DNA from: Ktedonobacteria bacterium brp13
Lineage (GTDB): Bacteria; Chloroflexota; Ktedonobacteria; Ktedonobacterales; Ktedonobacteraceae
Reading direction: 5' to 3'
Assembly: GCA_015099395.1 (NCBI GenBank)
Contig: AP024096.1
Coordinates: forward strand, 5,084,001-5,148,000
Length of the DNA stretch: 64,000 bases
The notes below the pieces were generated by a model. It did not search any database. It was not told the origin of the DNA and saw nothing but the letters and a program-made list of their open reading frames with translations. Shown here one piece after another: positions 27,674 to 35,984 of this stretch (position 1 is the first letter of the stretch; every line of letters begins with the position of its first letter). The position numbers and the translations under genes were made by a program.

Positions 27674-28528
27674 CTAACTCCAGACGCCAGAGACGACGAA
27701 CTCAGTCTCTTCACAAGTGAAATCAGCGACATCCAGAACACTATAGGCTGTATCGAAGAAACATTGTAGCCAACATGTTACATCGTGATGTGAAAGATAC
27801 GGAGCATTTTCGCAGACGAACCATTCAACGATGCCTTGAATATAGAAACGATAATCTTCAGGAAGAGGACACTGACGCACGATACGATAGGTCTTCTCCT
27901 CCACATCTTCAAAACCAGCGGCGCGCAGGTAACCAGCCAGTTTCGAGCCAATCCAACTATCTTCAAACGCATAGTCATGTGCACAACGGTCACGCTCCCA
28001 GCGCTCCCGAGCCTGGAAGACACGCGCCTGCAACATCGGATCGACACCACCGAACCGCATCGTACCAAAATCGATATCCTTGATTACAAGACGCCCACCA
28101 CGTTTCAGGTAAGGAGCCATTGCAGCGAACGCCGCAACAGGATCTTCCAGATACTGACTGACATTGGCGCTAAAAATAATATCTGCGCCTCCATGTTCAA
28201 GCGGAATCTGCTCCAACGTTGCGCGCTTATAAAGCACCTGCTGTCGATACCAACTCCCATTACTTCTGCTCTGAGCCGTAATCAGCGATTCAGTATCAAT
28301 ATCGATACCAATAATGTGTCCCTCCGCCCCAATAGCCTGGGCAAGGAGAGGAGTCCACAAGCCTGGTCCACATCCAGCATCCACAACAAGACTTCCTTGC
28401 TTCAGGCTCAGATCATGGATCATCTGCAAACGCTCTTGCGCCTTGCTCTGATGATGCTTCTCCAGCCAATCGACAGCATTAAGAGGAAGCCCGCCCTCGT
28501 TAACATACACAACATTGTTGACTGCCAT
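27674..28528 (-). CDS. Class I SAM-dependent methyltransferase
   Basis: 284 residues from ATG 28528, preceded by GGAAAAGGCAG; the upstream ATG at 28570 lacks a site. SAM motif I is VVDAGCGPGLWTPLL (residues ~48-62). Motif II acidic end is GIDIDTES, and ADIIFSANVSQYLEDP is post II. A C-terminal cap of about 90 residues (CPLPEDYRFYIQGIVEWF) probably binds the acceptor. It resembles UbiE/small-molecule methyltransferases. The acceptor is unknown and it is not in an operon. Confidence 0.9.
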   Translation of the reverse strand: MAVNNVVYVNEGGLPLNAVDWLEKHHQSKAQERLQMIHDLSLKQGSLVVDAGCGPGLWTPLLAQAIGAEGHIIGIDIDTESLITAQSRSNGSWYRQQVLYKRATLEQIPLEHGGADIIFSANVSQYLEDPVAAFAAMAPYLKRGGRLVIKDIDFGTMRFGGVDPMLQARVFQARERWERDRCAHDYAFEDSWIGSKLAGYLRAAGFEDVEEKTYRIVRQCPLPEDYRFYIQGIVEWFVCENAPYLSHHDVTCWLQCFFDTAYSVLDVADFTCEETEFVVSGVWS

Positions 28529-28570
28529 CTTCTGCCTTTTCCTTCCGACCTCAATTCTAATAGAGCACAT

Positions 28571-28985
28571 GTATTACTCTTCATGTTATTAGTTAATATA
28601 CATGCTCTATTATAGAAAAGCAATAGATGTTTGACATTGTAGTACTTTATCTTAAACATTGTAGCATACAAGCTATCAAGCTTGATTGTATTAACGTGTC
28701 AATGTATAGCTCCAAAAGTGTGAATATGTATAGTGGGATAGGGTATCTTAAAAATAGGAAAACGAGCAGGCATACAGGTGAATATACATAGAGATGTATA
28801 AATAGCAAGCCAGAAGGATGTGAAGCCTACGTTACACTATTTATTATGTAGCAACGTTGGAGCAAAAAATGTTCACTCAGTATTTTTAAATAATGTGTAA
28901 CCTATCAGTCCCTCATATGCTATAATTGAATATATTCCCGAATATGTTGTGAGATCCACCAGATGCTACGAGGATTTGAAAAATC
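28571..28985. other. Intergenic region with likely promoter
   Basis: AT-rich divergent spacer. TATAAT at 28921-28926 is a plausible -10 for the HTH-GAF gene. An inverted repeat ATATTC-CC-GAATAT (28932-28945) sits just downstream, at the expected start of transcription, and could be an operator. No gene seen. Confidence 0.5.
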
Positions 28986-30182
28986 ATGGTTAATGAGCCG
29001 TTCCCCGATGGCGAGACGAAGAAAAGGCGTGGACGTCCTTCAGGCGAGGCGAAAGAGCGGCAGAGGCAAGCGACAAAACACATAGGACAACACGTCGTTC
29101 GACAATCTTCTTCACAGAAAACAAGCCGCTCATCCACAACGAACACGCTGGACGATGAAACACAACCAGGCACGCCGACCCGACCTGAAGAAGCGCAGGA
29201 AACTCAGGAAACGAATACGGCCACGCCATTTCGCCTGTTCCTGCAATCAATTATTCACCGGGATCATAGCGAACTGGCACGTATTGCACGCGAACTCGAT
29301 GTGGCAGAAAACACCGTTTATCGCTGGCTCAATGGTAATTCTGAGCCACGCACCATCCATCTGCTACGACTCCCTGACGTTTTCCCTGAGCATCGAGCAG
29401 AATTGAGTGCTATCATTAATAAGACATTTGGCAACATTATCAATACTGCCGCACGTGGCATTCAAGCAATTGATAGAGATATTTACCGTAGAGTTCTTGA
29501 AATCTCGGCCTTCAGCCAGGACGAGGATACTCGTTTTTGGGAAGTCTCAAAGGCTATCTTTGAACATGCCCTACATCAACTCGATTACGAGCAACGGGGT
29601 ATGGCGGTTACCTATGCAAAATTGATGCCCCCTCATGAAGACGGAATTCACTCGTTACGTGAGGTATTGATGCGTGGACATGCACCATGGTCAATAGATG
29701 AAGAGAGCAAGGCGTTTCTTGGCGGGACGACGCTCGCAGGCACTGCCGCAGCCACACAACGTATACATATCTGGAACGAGATTGACCATAGTCGTAATAT
29801 GGTGGAGATAGATAAATTTGAGCATAGTGCCTGCGCAGTCCCTGTCATCAGGAGCAGCCAGCTAGCCGGTATCCTTATTGTCTCCAGCACACAACCAGAC
29901 TTTTTTAAGGAGAACCAGGTCAGTCAGGCCGTAGCAGAGTATAGTTTGATGATGAGTGTCGCCATAAGTGATCGCGATTTTCATCCATCTTCACTCTTAC
30001 ATCTGCGCCCGATGCCAGAGCTGGAGTGGCAACGGCAGCACTTATCGCGTATCTACGTAAGTCGTATCCTGAGCTATGCGAGTGAACATCAAACATCATA
30101 TCGCGACGCCGAATTCTGGATTCAACGTCAAATAGAGTTGGAATTTGAGCAAGAAGCACGTACAATAATAAAGCGACAATAA
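28986..30182 (+). CDS. HTH-GAF regulator with AT-hook-like N-terminus
   Basis: 398 residues. The basic, disordered N-terminus carries KKRRGRPSG, an AT-hook core. A lambda-repressor-like HTH follows at residues ~85-140 (ELARIARELDVAENTVYRWLNG, then EPRTIHLLRLPDVFP). A GAF-like sensor domain covers ~150-335 (SACAVPVIRSSQLAGILIVSSTQ, then FFKENQVSQAVAEYSLMMSVAI). A helical tail ends in RDAEFWIQRQIELEFEQEA. A shorter paralogue without the AT-hook lies at 39422. It is probably a ligand-responsive DNA-binding regulator; its targets are unknown. Confidence 0.85.
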   Translation: MVNEPFPDGETKKRRGRPSGEAKERQRQATKHIGQHVVRQSSSQKTSRSSTTNTLDDETQPGTPTRPEEAQETQETNTATPFRLFLQSIIHRDHSELARIARELDVAENTVYRWLNGNSEPRTIHLLRLPDVFPEHRAELSAIINKTFGNIINTAARGIQAIDRDIYRRVLEISAFSQDEDTRFWEVSKAIFEHALHQLDYEQRGMAVTYAKLMPPHEDGIHSLREVLMRGHAPWSIDEESKAFLGGTTLAGTAAATQRIHIWNEIDHSRNMVEIDKFEHSACAVPVIRSSQLAGILIVSSTQPDFFKENQVSQAVAEYSLMMSVAISDRDFHPSSLLHLRPMPELEWQRQHLSRIYVSRILSYASEHQTSYRDAEFWIQRQIELEFEQEARTIIKRQ

Positions 30183-30289
30183 CAACGTGATCTAGACCGG
30201 TCAATGGACAGCCAGGACACAGACGTTCGCTATACGTCTGATCTTGTTGTCCACCATTAAATCTTTTTCTGAATAGAGTTGAAATAATT

Positions 30290-31129
30290 ATGCAAAATTC
30301 AGAGCATTCATCCGAAGAACAAGCAACAACAAACCAATCCGCTGCCAATCAACCATCGTCGGCACCACAGGTACCCCAGGTACCGCAGCAGCCACCGGTG
30401 CCAGATCATGATGCGATTCGTCAGGGACTGGTCTATCCACCACCACCATCATTTTATGACCAGCAGCATGAGCCGCAGAAACAGCAAGAGCAACCACCTG
30501 TTGTACCATCACCGGCACCCGGACAGCCGCAGAGCCCGCAGAGCCCGTCATATCAACAACAGCCATCGGTAAACACGTGGGGGGCTCCACCAGCGACCCC
30601 ACCTCCAGGCTATCCGCGCTACGAGCAGGGACGGGGCTACCTTCCACCACATCCTGGTGGACAACCACCGTTCCCTGGTCAGCCAGTGCCAAAGCAAAAG
30701 AGAGGCGGCTGGTTCTGGGCCCTGTGGATTGTATTCACGCTCGTCATCCTGGCAAGTTGTGGACTCTGTGCCTGGGGGTTTTCGTCGTACTACGCATCGG
30801 TGTCAGGAGTAGGCAATGGAACCGATGTGGTTAATCAATACTACGGCGCGCTGCAAAGTCAGGACTATGCGCGGGCCTATAGCTATCTGAGTACCACCAC
30901 AACGTCACAGAATCAGTTTATACAAGCGGCTCAGCAGGCCGATGCTCAGGAAGGTGTTGTCCAGAGCTATACAAGCAAGAATCTTCAGGTCAAATCTACT
31001 GGCACAGCCAACAATATCCAATTCGTCATCGACGTCGATGTCGCACGCCAGCACAAAAGTTATACAACACAACTCACATTGGGCCTTGTCAATCAACATT
31101 GGAAGATACTTAGCTACAACCAGATCTAG
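30290..31129 (+). CDS. Membrane-anchored protein with Pro/Gln-rich cytoplasmic part and DUF4878-like domain
   Basis: 279 residues. Residues 1-140 are low-complexity Pro/Gln/Ser (QVPQVPQQPPVPD, PGQPQSPQSPSYQQQ). One membrane helix follows (WALWIVFTLVILASCGLCAW, ~145-165). The outer ~110 residues start NQYYGALQSQDYARAYSYLS, the N-terminal signature of DUF4878/NTF2-like extracytoplasmic domains. It may be a lipid or peptide-binding surface protein. It lies 107 bp after the HTH-GAF gene on the same strand. Confidence 0.75.
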   Translation: MQNSEHSSEEQATTNQSAANQPSSAPQVPQVPQQPPVPDHDAIRQGLVYPPPPSFYDQQHEPQKQQEQPPVVPSPAPGQPQSPQSPSYQQQPSVNTWGAPPATPPPGYPRYEQGRGYLPPHPGGQPPFPGQPVPKQKRGGWFWALWIVFTLVILASCGLCAWGFSSYYASVSGVGNGTDVVNQYYGALQSQDYARAYSYLSTTTTSQNQFIQAAQQADAQEGVVQSYTSKNLQVKSTGTANNIQFVIDVDVARQHKSYTTQLTLGLVNQHWKILSYNQI

Positions 31130-31139
31130 TCCTACAAAA

Positions 31140-31199
31140 ATAGAGAGCACTCCGAACCTTTCCATAGAGGGTTTACAAAAGGTTCGGAGTGCTCTCTAT
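31140..31199 (+). terminator. Very stable hairpin after the DUF4878-like gene
   Basis: 22-base perfect arms (31140-31161 with 31178-31199, core GAGCACTCCGAACC) begin 11 bp beyond the stop. There is no long T run on the plus strand, so it may act as an mRNA 3' stabiliser as well as a terminator. Confidence 0.75.
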
Positions 31200-31304
31200 G
31201 CTCTTGTGCTTATTGTTATGGCCTGCTGCTTATACTCCTGCGAATTCTATACACAGTATAAGCATGTGCTTATATATAAGTTATTGAGCGGAGAGAGGAA
31301 AATA

Positions 31305-31380
31305 TAATTACTACGTATCCGAAAACTTGAGTGAGTAGCACTAGCGACGCCAGTCGCGTTGGGTTTCGGAATAAGATCTA
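31305..31380. repeat. Palindromic repeat copy abutting the stop codon of the HTH_17 gene
   Basis: Same architecture as the copy at 25154: TATCCGAAAACTTG on the left, inner GCGAC-gcca-GTCGC, TTTCGGAATAAGATC on the right. The last triplet CTA (31378-31380) is the TAG stop of the minus-strand gene. Confidence 0.85.
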
Positions 31381-31593
31381 ATTGACGGAACCTGCAACCG
31401 CAGCCATAGGGACCTCACGTCCAACGCAGGCCCGCAAGTCCTCGCGATAGAAGCGCCAGGTGCTACCCACTTTATGACCGGTTAACTGACCAGACCACAT
31501 CAGACGATAGAGGGTCGAGCGGCTCACGCGCAGATAGCCCATTGCCTCTTTAAAAGTCAGCAGAACATCATCTTGAAGCATCTGTACGACCAT
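31378..31593 (-). CDS. Small excisionase-like (MerR-type HTH_17) DNA-binding protein
   Basis: 71 residues, after GGAGAG in front of the ATG. One winged-HTH domain: LLTFKEAMGYLRVSRSTLYRLMWSGQLTGHKVG and WRFYREDL, the excisionase/HTH_17 signature. Such proteins bend DNA for phage excision or act as small repressors. No integrase or phage gene is near, so a stand-alone regulator is more likely. The stop codon lies in the palindromic repeat. Confidence 0.9.
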   Translation of the reverse strand: MVVQMLQDDVLLTFKEAMGYLRVSRSTLYRLMWSGQLTGHKVGSTWRFYREDLRACVGREVPMAAVAGSVN

Positions 31594-31915
31594 GGTATCT
31601 CTCCTTAAGAAAATATAATTCTAGTAAATAAGTGCACTTGACACTAACAATGTAGCGTTGAGACCTAGATGAAAAGATATAATCATTGTCTCATTGCATG
31701 TTATAGTAACCAATGTTGATGCTCTTTCATGTTAAGGAATAGTTGCGATCTGGTTAATTTTAATCACTGGCTGGTTCGATATTCACTACCTGCATATCAA
31801 AAAGGAATGAACTAAGCGTGATTCATAGGCATAACAAAGCAAAGCATCAAAGTTCATTGCGTTTCATTTTGCTAACTCTAGCAGTTTCAGACTCCAGTGC
31901 TTACACTACAACGGC
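31594..31915. other. Intergenic region, nothing recognised
   Basis: AT-rich spacer between the HTH_17 start and the 3' end of the GGDEF-like/MshEN gene. No hairpin, RNA or small gene seen. Confidence 0.5.
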
Positions 31916-32869
31916 CTACCAGCCGGCAGTTAATAAATGATTGAGCTCCTCTTCTATACATAGAATCGGATAGATAGTACATCCTGTAATCTGACGTAGT
32001 TGGTCAATAATACTGTCATTTGTAGGATCGAGCAAAGCAACAGTCATACAGTGGTGCTCACGTCCTAGCGGGGCACAGCGCAGTTTCCGTGCTAGTGAGC
32101 ATGGGATTAGCGACTTCAGACGTTCTGGCAACGTCGCTGGCAGAGCGATATAGGGCTGGGCATAGAGAGCAGGGCGCAGGATCAGTTGATGGGCGGCATT
32201 CCCTAGCTGATGATGGAGAGAGAGCCATGCAGCATCTGTTGGATGTGCCAGACATCCTGCTCGCTCTTTACCCTTGAGGGGATAGCAGCCATAGCCAAGC
32301 ACGATGTGTGTCTCACGCGTCAATGGAGGCACCAGCGTCTCCCCCTGGAGCAGACTAATACTTGAAAAGATGCGCTCGGCAATCCGCTGTATTCCTGGCT
32401 GATCTACATCGGGAAAGACCAATACGGCTCCGGACTCCTCACAGAGCAACATCCGGTCATCCATACGTAGTACACGTAGGACATAGACCATTACCTGCTG
32501 GAGAAGTTCCACCGGGGCATGGAGATGTTGCCGTTGTACGAACTCGGCGTCTCGGCGTGCAGAGATCGGAGCAGGAGCCGAAAGTTGTACAATATGCAAC
32601 ACCAATATACTGAGGGCGTGATTATACGGATCAGATACAGAAGAATGCAGCAAGCCAGGAGCATCTTGTACACACATTTGCGTCAGGAGTGTACGTAACC
32701 GGGTATAGAGCGTCTGTGAGATCGGCACAATCGGTTCCGAGGTATCAACGCTCTGTGACTCCCATGGCTTAGAATCTGCATTCTCCACGTTTCTTAACAA
32801 GAGTTGCGCTGGCCTGGCACAATAGCAGGTACGTATTACCCCCATCGTTTCCATTTCCCCATGTCTCAT
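31916..32869 (-). CDS. Degenerate GGDEF-like plus MshEN (GspE N-terminal) domain protein
   Basis: 317 residues. Residues ~95-225 look like a GGDEF fold: LLQQVMVYVLRVLRMDDRMLL, then CEESGAVLVFPDVD, then RIAERIFSSI. The GGDEF signature itself is replaced by CEESG (143-147), so it should not synthesise c-di-GMP. Residues ~247-317 match the MshEN/T2SSE-N domain (LKSLIPCSLARKL, then ALLDPTNDSIIDQLRQITG), which binds c-di-GMP in MshE-type ATPases. No ATPase domain follows. It begins 3 bp after the response regulator stop codon, so the two are coupled. It could be a c-di-GMP-sensing output partner of the regulator. Confidence 0.7.
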   Translation of the reverse strand: MRHGEMETMGVIRTCYCARPAQLLLRNVENADSKPWESQSVDTSEPIVPISQTLYTRLRTLLTQMCVQDAPGLLHSSVSDPYNHALSILVLHIVQLSAPAPISARRDAEFVQRQHLHAPVELLQQVMVYVLRVLRMDDRMLLCEESGAVLVFPDVDQPGIQRIAERIFSSISLLQGETLVPPLTRETHIVLGYGCYPLKGKERAGCLAHPTDAAWLSLHHQLGNAAHQLILRPALYAQPYIALPATLPERLKSLIPCSLARKLRCAPLGREHHCMTVALLDPTNDSIIDQLRQITGCTIYPILCIEEELNHLLTAGW

Positions 32870-32872
32870 CAG

Positions 32873-33571
32873 TTAAGGCTCTATTGTCACTGGTGCGGAG
32901 AAGGTATAGCCTACTCCAGGCACGGTCATAATATATTGTGGTGAGTTAGGATCAGGCTCAACCTTCTGGCGCAGATGGCGAATATGCGTCTTCACCAGAC
33001 CAGAATCCCCTGCCTCATCATAGCCCCAGACACGCTCGATGATCATATCGGTCGTCAAGACCTGTCCGGTATGTGAGATCAGCAAGTGTAGCAAGCGGCT
33101 CTCGGTAGGAGTCAGGCGTACCTTGGCCCCATCGCGCGTCACTTCGTGGCGCATCGCATCCAGCGTTACCGGGCCAACAGTAATCGCTGAAGAGCCAGCG
33201 GAACTGCGCGTATTGGAGGCACGACGCATAATGGCTTTAATACGCGCCAACAACTGCCGAGGGCTAAAAGGTTTACGCAGATAGTCATCCGCCCCCAGTT
33301 CCAGGCCCCGCACCTCGTCGTCTTCTCGATCATGAGCCGTCAGGATCATAACCATTGAATTCGTCTCAGTCCGCATCTGACGGCAAACCTCAAAACCATC
33401 GAGCTTGGGCATCTGTATATCAAGAATTACCAGATCCGGTAACGTCTCGCGCCAACGTTTTATTGCTTGTTCACCATCAAAAGCACGGACCACATCATAG
33501 CCATGGCCTTTCAACCAATAGCTTAACATGTCCACCATGTCGCGGTCATCATCCGCCACCATGATTTTCAC
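32873..33571 (-). CDS. OmpR/PhoB-type response regulator
   Basis: 232 residues. Receiver domain: acidic cluster D7-D8, phospho-acceptor D51 (LVILDIQMP), T78 and K100 (YLRKPF). A winged-helix output domain follows at ~130-225 (VRLTPTESRLLHLL, then VWGYDEAGDSGLVKTHIRHLRQKVE). No histidine kinase is adjacent, so the partner is elsewhere. It is transcribed with the GGDEF-like/MshEN gene. The palindrome 33843-33861 further upstream is nearer the cdd side. Confidence 0.97.
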   Translation of the reverse strand: MKIMVADDDRDMVDMLSYWLKGHGYDVVRAFDGEQAIKRWRETLPDLVILDIQMPKLDGFEVCRQMRTETNSMVMILTAHDREDDEVRGLELGADDYLRKPFSPRQLLARIKAIMRRASNTRSSAGSSAITVGPVTLDAMRHEVTRDGAKVRLTPTESRLLHLLISHTGQVLTTDMIIERVWGYDEAGDSGLVKTHIRHLRQKVEPDPNSPQYIMTVPGVGYTFSAPVTIEP

Positions 33572-33937
33572 AAACTGCCTCCTACCTGGTATATATTACA
33601 ATACTAGGATGTACCAATGTTCTGTCAAAAAATATGATAATGATTTCACTCTCGTGTGTAGTAACGGTAGGGTATAAACCCAGTAACACCTTGATACAAT
33701 TTGGGCTATTGCTAGACATAGAATAGCCAACGCCCGCAACACAGCCATTATCCCTATGCACGACTTTATATACTCTACTGCTGCTATACATTTGACCCCT
33801 ATGGCTTGACGAGACAGGCTAAACGCGATAGATTAAGATTCCCTCTTGCAAAGAGCAAGAGAGCAGGGGCTCATTATTCATCACTCATAATCGTAAGGTA
33901 GGGTCGCTGGTCAGGGGCCCATATAAGGAAAATAAAG
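33572..33937. other. Divergent intergenic region with a short inverted repeat
   Basis: Spacer between the response regulator and cdd. CTCTTGC-aaaga-GCAAGAG (33843-33861) is a perfect 7-bp inverted repeat about 75 bp upstream of cdd. Otherwise nothing recognised. Confidence 0.5.
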
Positions 33938-34327
33938 ATGGAACGCGAAACTCTTTTATCGCTGGCACGTGATACCGCACGCAATGCGCATTGTCAGTTC
34001 TCTCATTTTCATGTTGGTGCCGCTATCGTCGCTGGTGGCAGGGTCTTTATGGGGGTCAATATTGAAAGCACCAGTTTTGGACTCACGCTCTGCGCCGAAC
34101 GCTCCGCTATCGCCACTGCCGTAACGGCACAGGCCGGTCCCATTACTCAGATCGCTATCGCATGTATCGATGCACCGAGCGATGCCCCTTTGCATGATCG
34201 TATGCCTTGTGGAGCCTGTCGGCAGTGGATAGCTGATTTTGCGCCACATGCTACTATTTATATAGATGGCACTGATCACGACTTTACGATCGCAGATTTA
34301 CTTCCGTTTGCGTTCACACTGCAATAG
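33938..34327 (+). CDS. cdd: Cytidine deaminase
   Basis: 129 residues, the size of tetrameric cytidine deaminases. The zinc and catalytic motif is LCAERSA (Cys ligand plus catalytic Glu), with PCGACRQ giving the other two Cys ligands. GVNIESTSFGLTLC is the substrate-binding stretch. It deaminates cytidine/deoxycytidine to uridine/deoxyuridine in pyrimidine salvage. An AAGGAAAATAAAG leader precedes the ATG. It is a single-gene unit. Confidence 0.96.
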   Translation: MERETLLSLARDTARNAHCQFSHFHVGAAIVAGGRVFMGVNIESTSFGLTLCAERSAIATAVTAQAGPITQIAIACIDAPSDAPLHDRMPCGACRQWIADFAPHATIYIDGTDHDFTIADLLPFAFTLQ

Positions 34328-34752
34328 AGTGTAGAAAGCACCAAAATCATCCACCTCTTGACATATCGGTAACGCTTGTGTACGCTATAAGTCCCACTAT
34401 ATTTTCTGTAGTGCTCTACTCTAGTATGGTATCACTTTGAGAAGTATGGTATCACTTTGAGACTTTCGGTAATTCAACTAGAGGTGCTTGTATGCAGGTC
34501 CGGCTTATGACGGCCCATCTCGACACAAGACACAGATATCATCCGTATGAGAGCCTCTGGTGGGAGGATGCCAAAACGAGTGCGTCTTCCCCCCCGCACT
34601 CTCTATCCGCTCTCTCACTACCACTCTCTCATTGGCATTGCCATTTCCATTTCTCGCTGTCCGCTCTCAGTATTCTCTTCTGCCGCTCCGTAGGTTCACC
34701 GGGTATTCTGTTACCATCTGCATACTGAACTGCTATCCGAAAGGAGAGAGCG
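34328..34752. other. Intergenic region with a perfect 20-bp tandem duplication
   Basis: AGTATGGTATCACTTTGAGA occurs twice head to tail (34423-34442 and 34443-34462). A TTGACA hexamer at 34358 and TATAAG at 34386 are too far apart (22 bp) for a standard promoter. No gene is supported; the open frames at 34492-34781 are Ser/Leu-rich and lack a family. Confidence 0.6.
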
Positions 34753-35886
34753 ATGGCTCCGCAATTTACTCTCGGCGTTGAAGAAGAGCTGCAAACGGTT
34801 CACAAGGATACGGGACAATTAGTATCACATGTACATCCCATTCTAGAGAAGGGCGTTCCACTCTTTGGAGAGCATATTAAGCCAGAGATGCTGCAATCCA
34901 TGGTCGAGATTATCACCGGCGTCTGCACTGATATAGCTGCACTGCGCGCAGAGTTAGGCTACCGGCGTAAAGCGCTGGCACAACTTGTTGATGAGGAAGG
35001 ACTGGCGCTCATTAGTGCTGGCACACATCCTATCGATCATTGGCGCGATCAGGAACGCACACAACAATCACGCTATAAAGATCTGGAGGAGGAGTTTCAG
35101 GATGTAGGGCGCTCGATTCTTATCTGTGGCATGCATGTGCATGTCGGTATTGAAAACCACGAGATCGCGATTCCGCTGATGAATCAACTCCGCACCTGGC
35201 TACCACATCTGCTCGCACTCTCGTCAAACTCGCCTTTCTGGGTGAACCGTTATACCGGTATCAAGTCATATCGTTCGATTGTCTGGAAGCGCTTCCCACG
35301 CTCAGGAGTGCCAGCAGTCTTCCATTCAACGCTCGACTACGATAGCTATGTTATGGACCTGGTGCGCACCGGTTGCATCGATAACGCCAAAAGAATCTGG
35401 TGGGATATACGCCCTCACCCTTTCTACAGTACGATCGAGTTTCGCATCTGTGATATGCCTGGTTCACTGGAAGATACATTGATGATTGCAGCGCTCTGTC
35501 AGGCGCTGGTCGCGAAGGTAAACTGGCTGCACCAGCATAATCTTTCACATACCGTGCTGCCCGCACACTATATCGATGAAAATAAATGGAGAGCCGCACG
35601 CTACGGGCTCGATGCTGAATATATTGATTTCGTGAAGGGACGACATCTCCCACTGCGTGATGAGCTCCATGAGATGTTAGATTTTGTCGAAGATGTCGTC
35701 GATGATCTGGGAACACGCAACGAGATAACGGCTCTGCGCAAGCTGATCAATGCTCCACACGGCACGGGAGCCGATCGACAGATAGCGGCGTATAGCGCGC
35801 GACAGAATATTCAGGATGTTATACACATGCTTATGCAACGCACGGTACAGGGATTACCTGTGGATGCAGCGGTGCGTACATTTTAA
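34753..35886 (+). CDS. Carboxylate-amine ligase, YbdK/GCS2 family
   Basis: 377 residues, after GAAAGGAGAG in front of the ATG. The N-terminal FTLGVEEELQTV motif and ICGMHVHVGIEN, TIEFRICDMPGS and RYGLDAEYID match the YbdK (glutamate-cysteine ligase type 2) family. These have weak gamma-glutamylcysteine ligase activity in vitro and are often involved in other amide bonds, so the true substrate is open. No glutathione or thiol synthesis genes are adjacent. Confidence 0.93.
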   Translation: MAPQFTLGVEEELQTVHKDTGQLVSHVHPILEKGVPLFGEHIKPEMLQSMVEIITGVCTDIAALRAELGYRRKALAQLVDEEGLALISAGTHPIDHWRDQERTQQSRYKDLEEEFQDVGRSILICGMHVHVGIENHEIAIPLMNQLRTWLPHLLALSSNSPFWVNRYTGIKSYRSIVWKRFPRSGVPAVFHSTLDYDSYVMDLVRTGCIDNAKRIWWDIRPHPFYSTIEFRICDMPGSLEDTLMIAALCQALVAKVNWLHQHNLSHTVLPAHYIDENKWRAARYGLDAEYIDFVKGRHLPLRDELHEMLDFVEDVVDDLGTRNEITALRKLINAPHGTGADRQIAAYSARQNIQDVIHMLMQRTVQGLPVDAAVRTF

Positions 35887-35910
35887 TGTAGCACACCGCC
35901 ATAGCTTGAC

Positions 35911-35984
35911 TTACTACGTATCCGCAAACTTGCGTGCATCGCATGAGCGACGTCAGTCACGTTGGTTTGCGGAATAAGAGCTTA
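35911..35984. repeat. Palindromic repeat copy with compensatory arm changes, at the sigma factor stop codon
   Basis: The left arm reads TATCCGCAAACTTG and the right GGTTTGCGGAATAAGAG. Compared with the other copies (CCGAAAAC/GTTTTCGG), both arms changed together (CCGCAAAC/GTTTGCGG), which keeps the stem. The last triplet TTA (35982-35984) is the TAA stop codon of the minus-strand sigma factor gene. Confidence 0.85.

Noticed and set aside
31378..31593. Prophage remnant suggested by the excisionase-like protein
   Set aside because: No integrase, attachment site or other phage gene is nearby.
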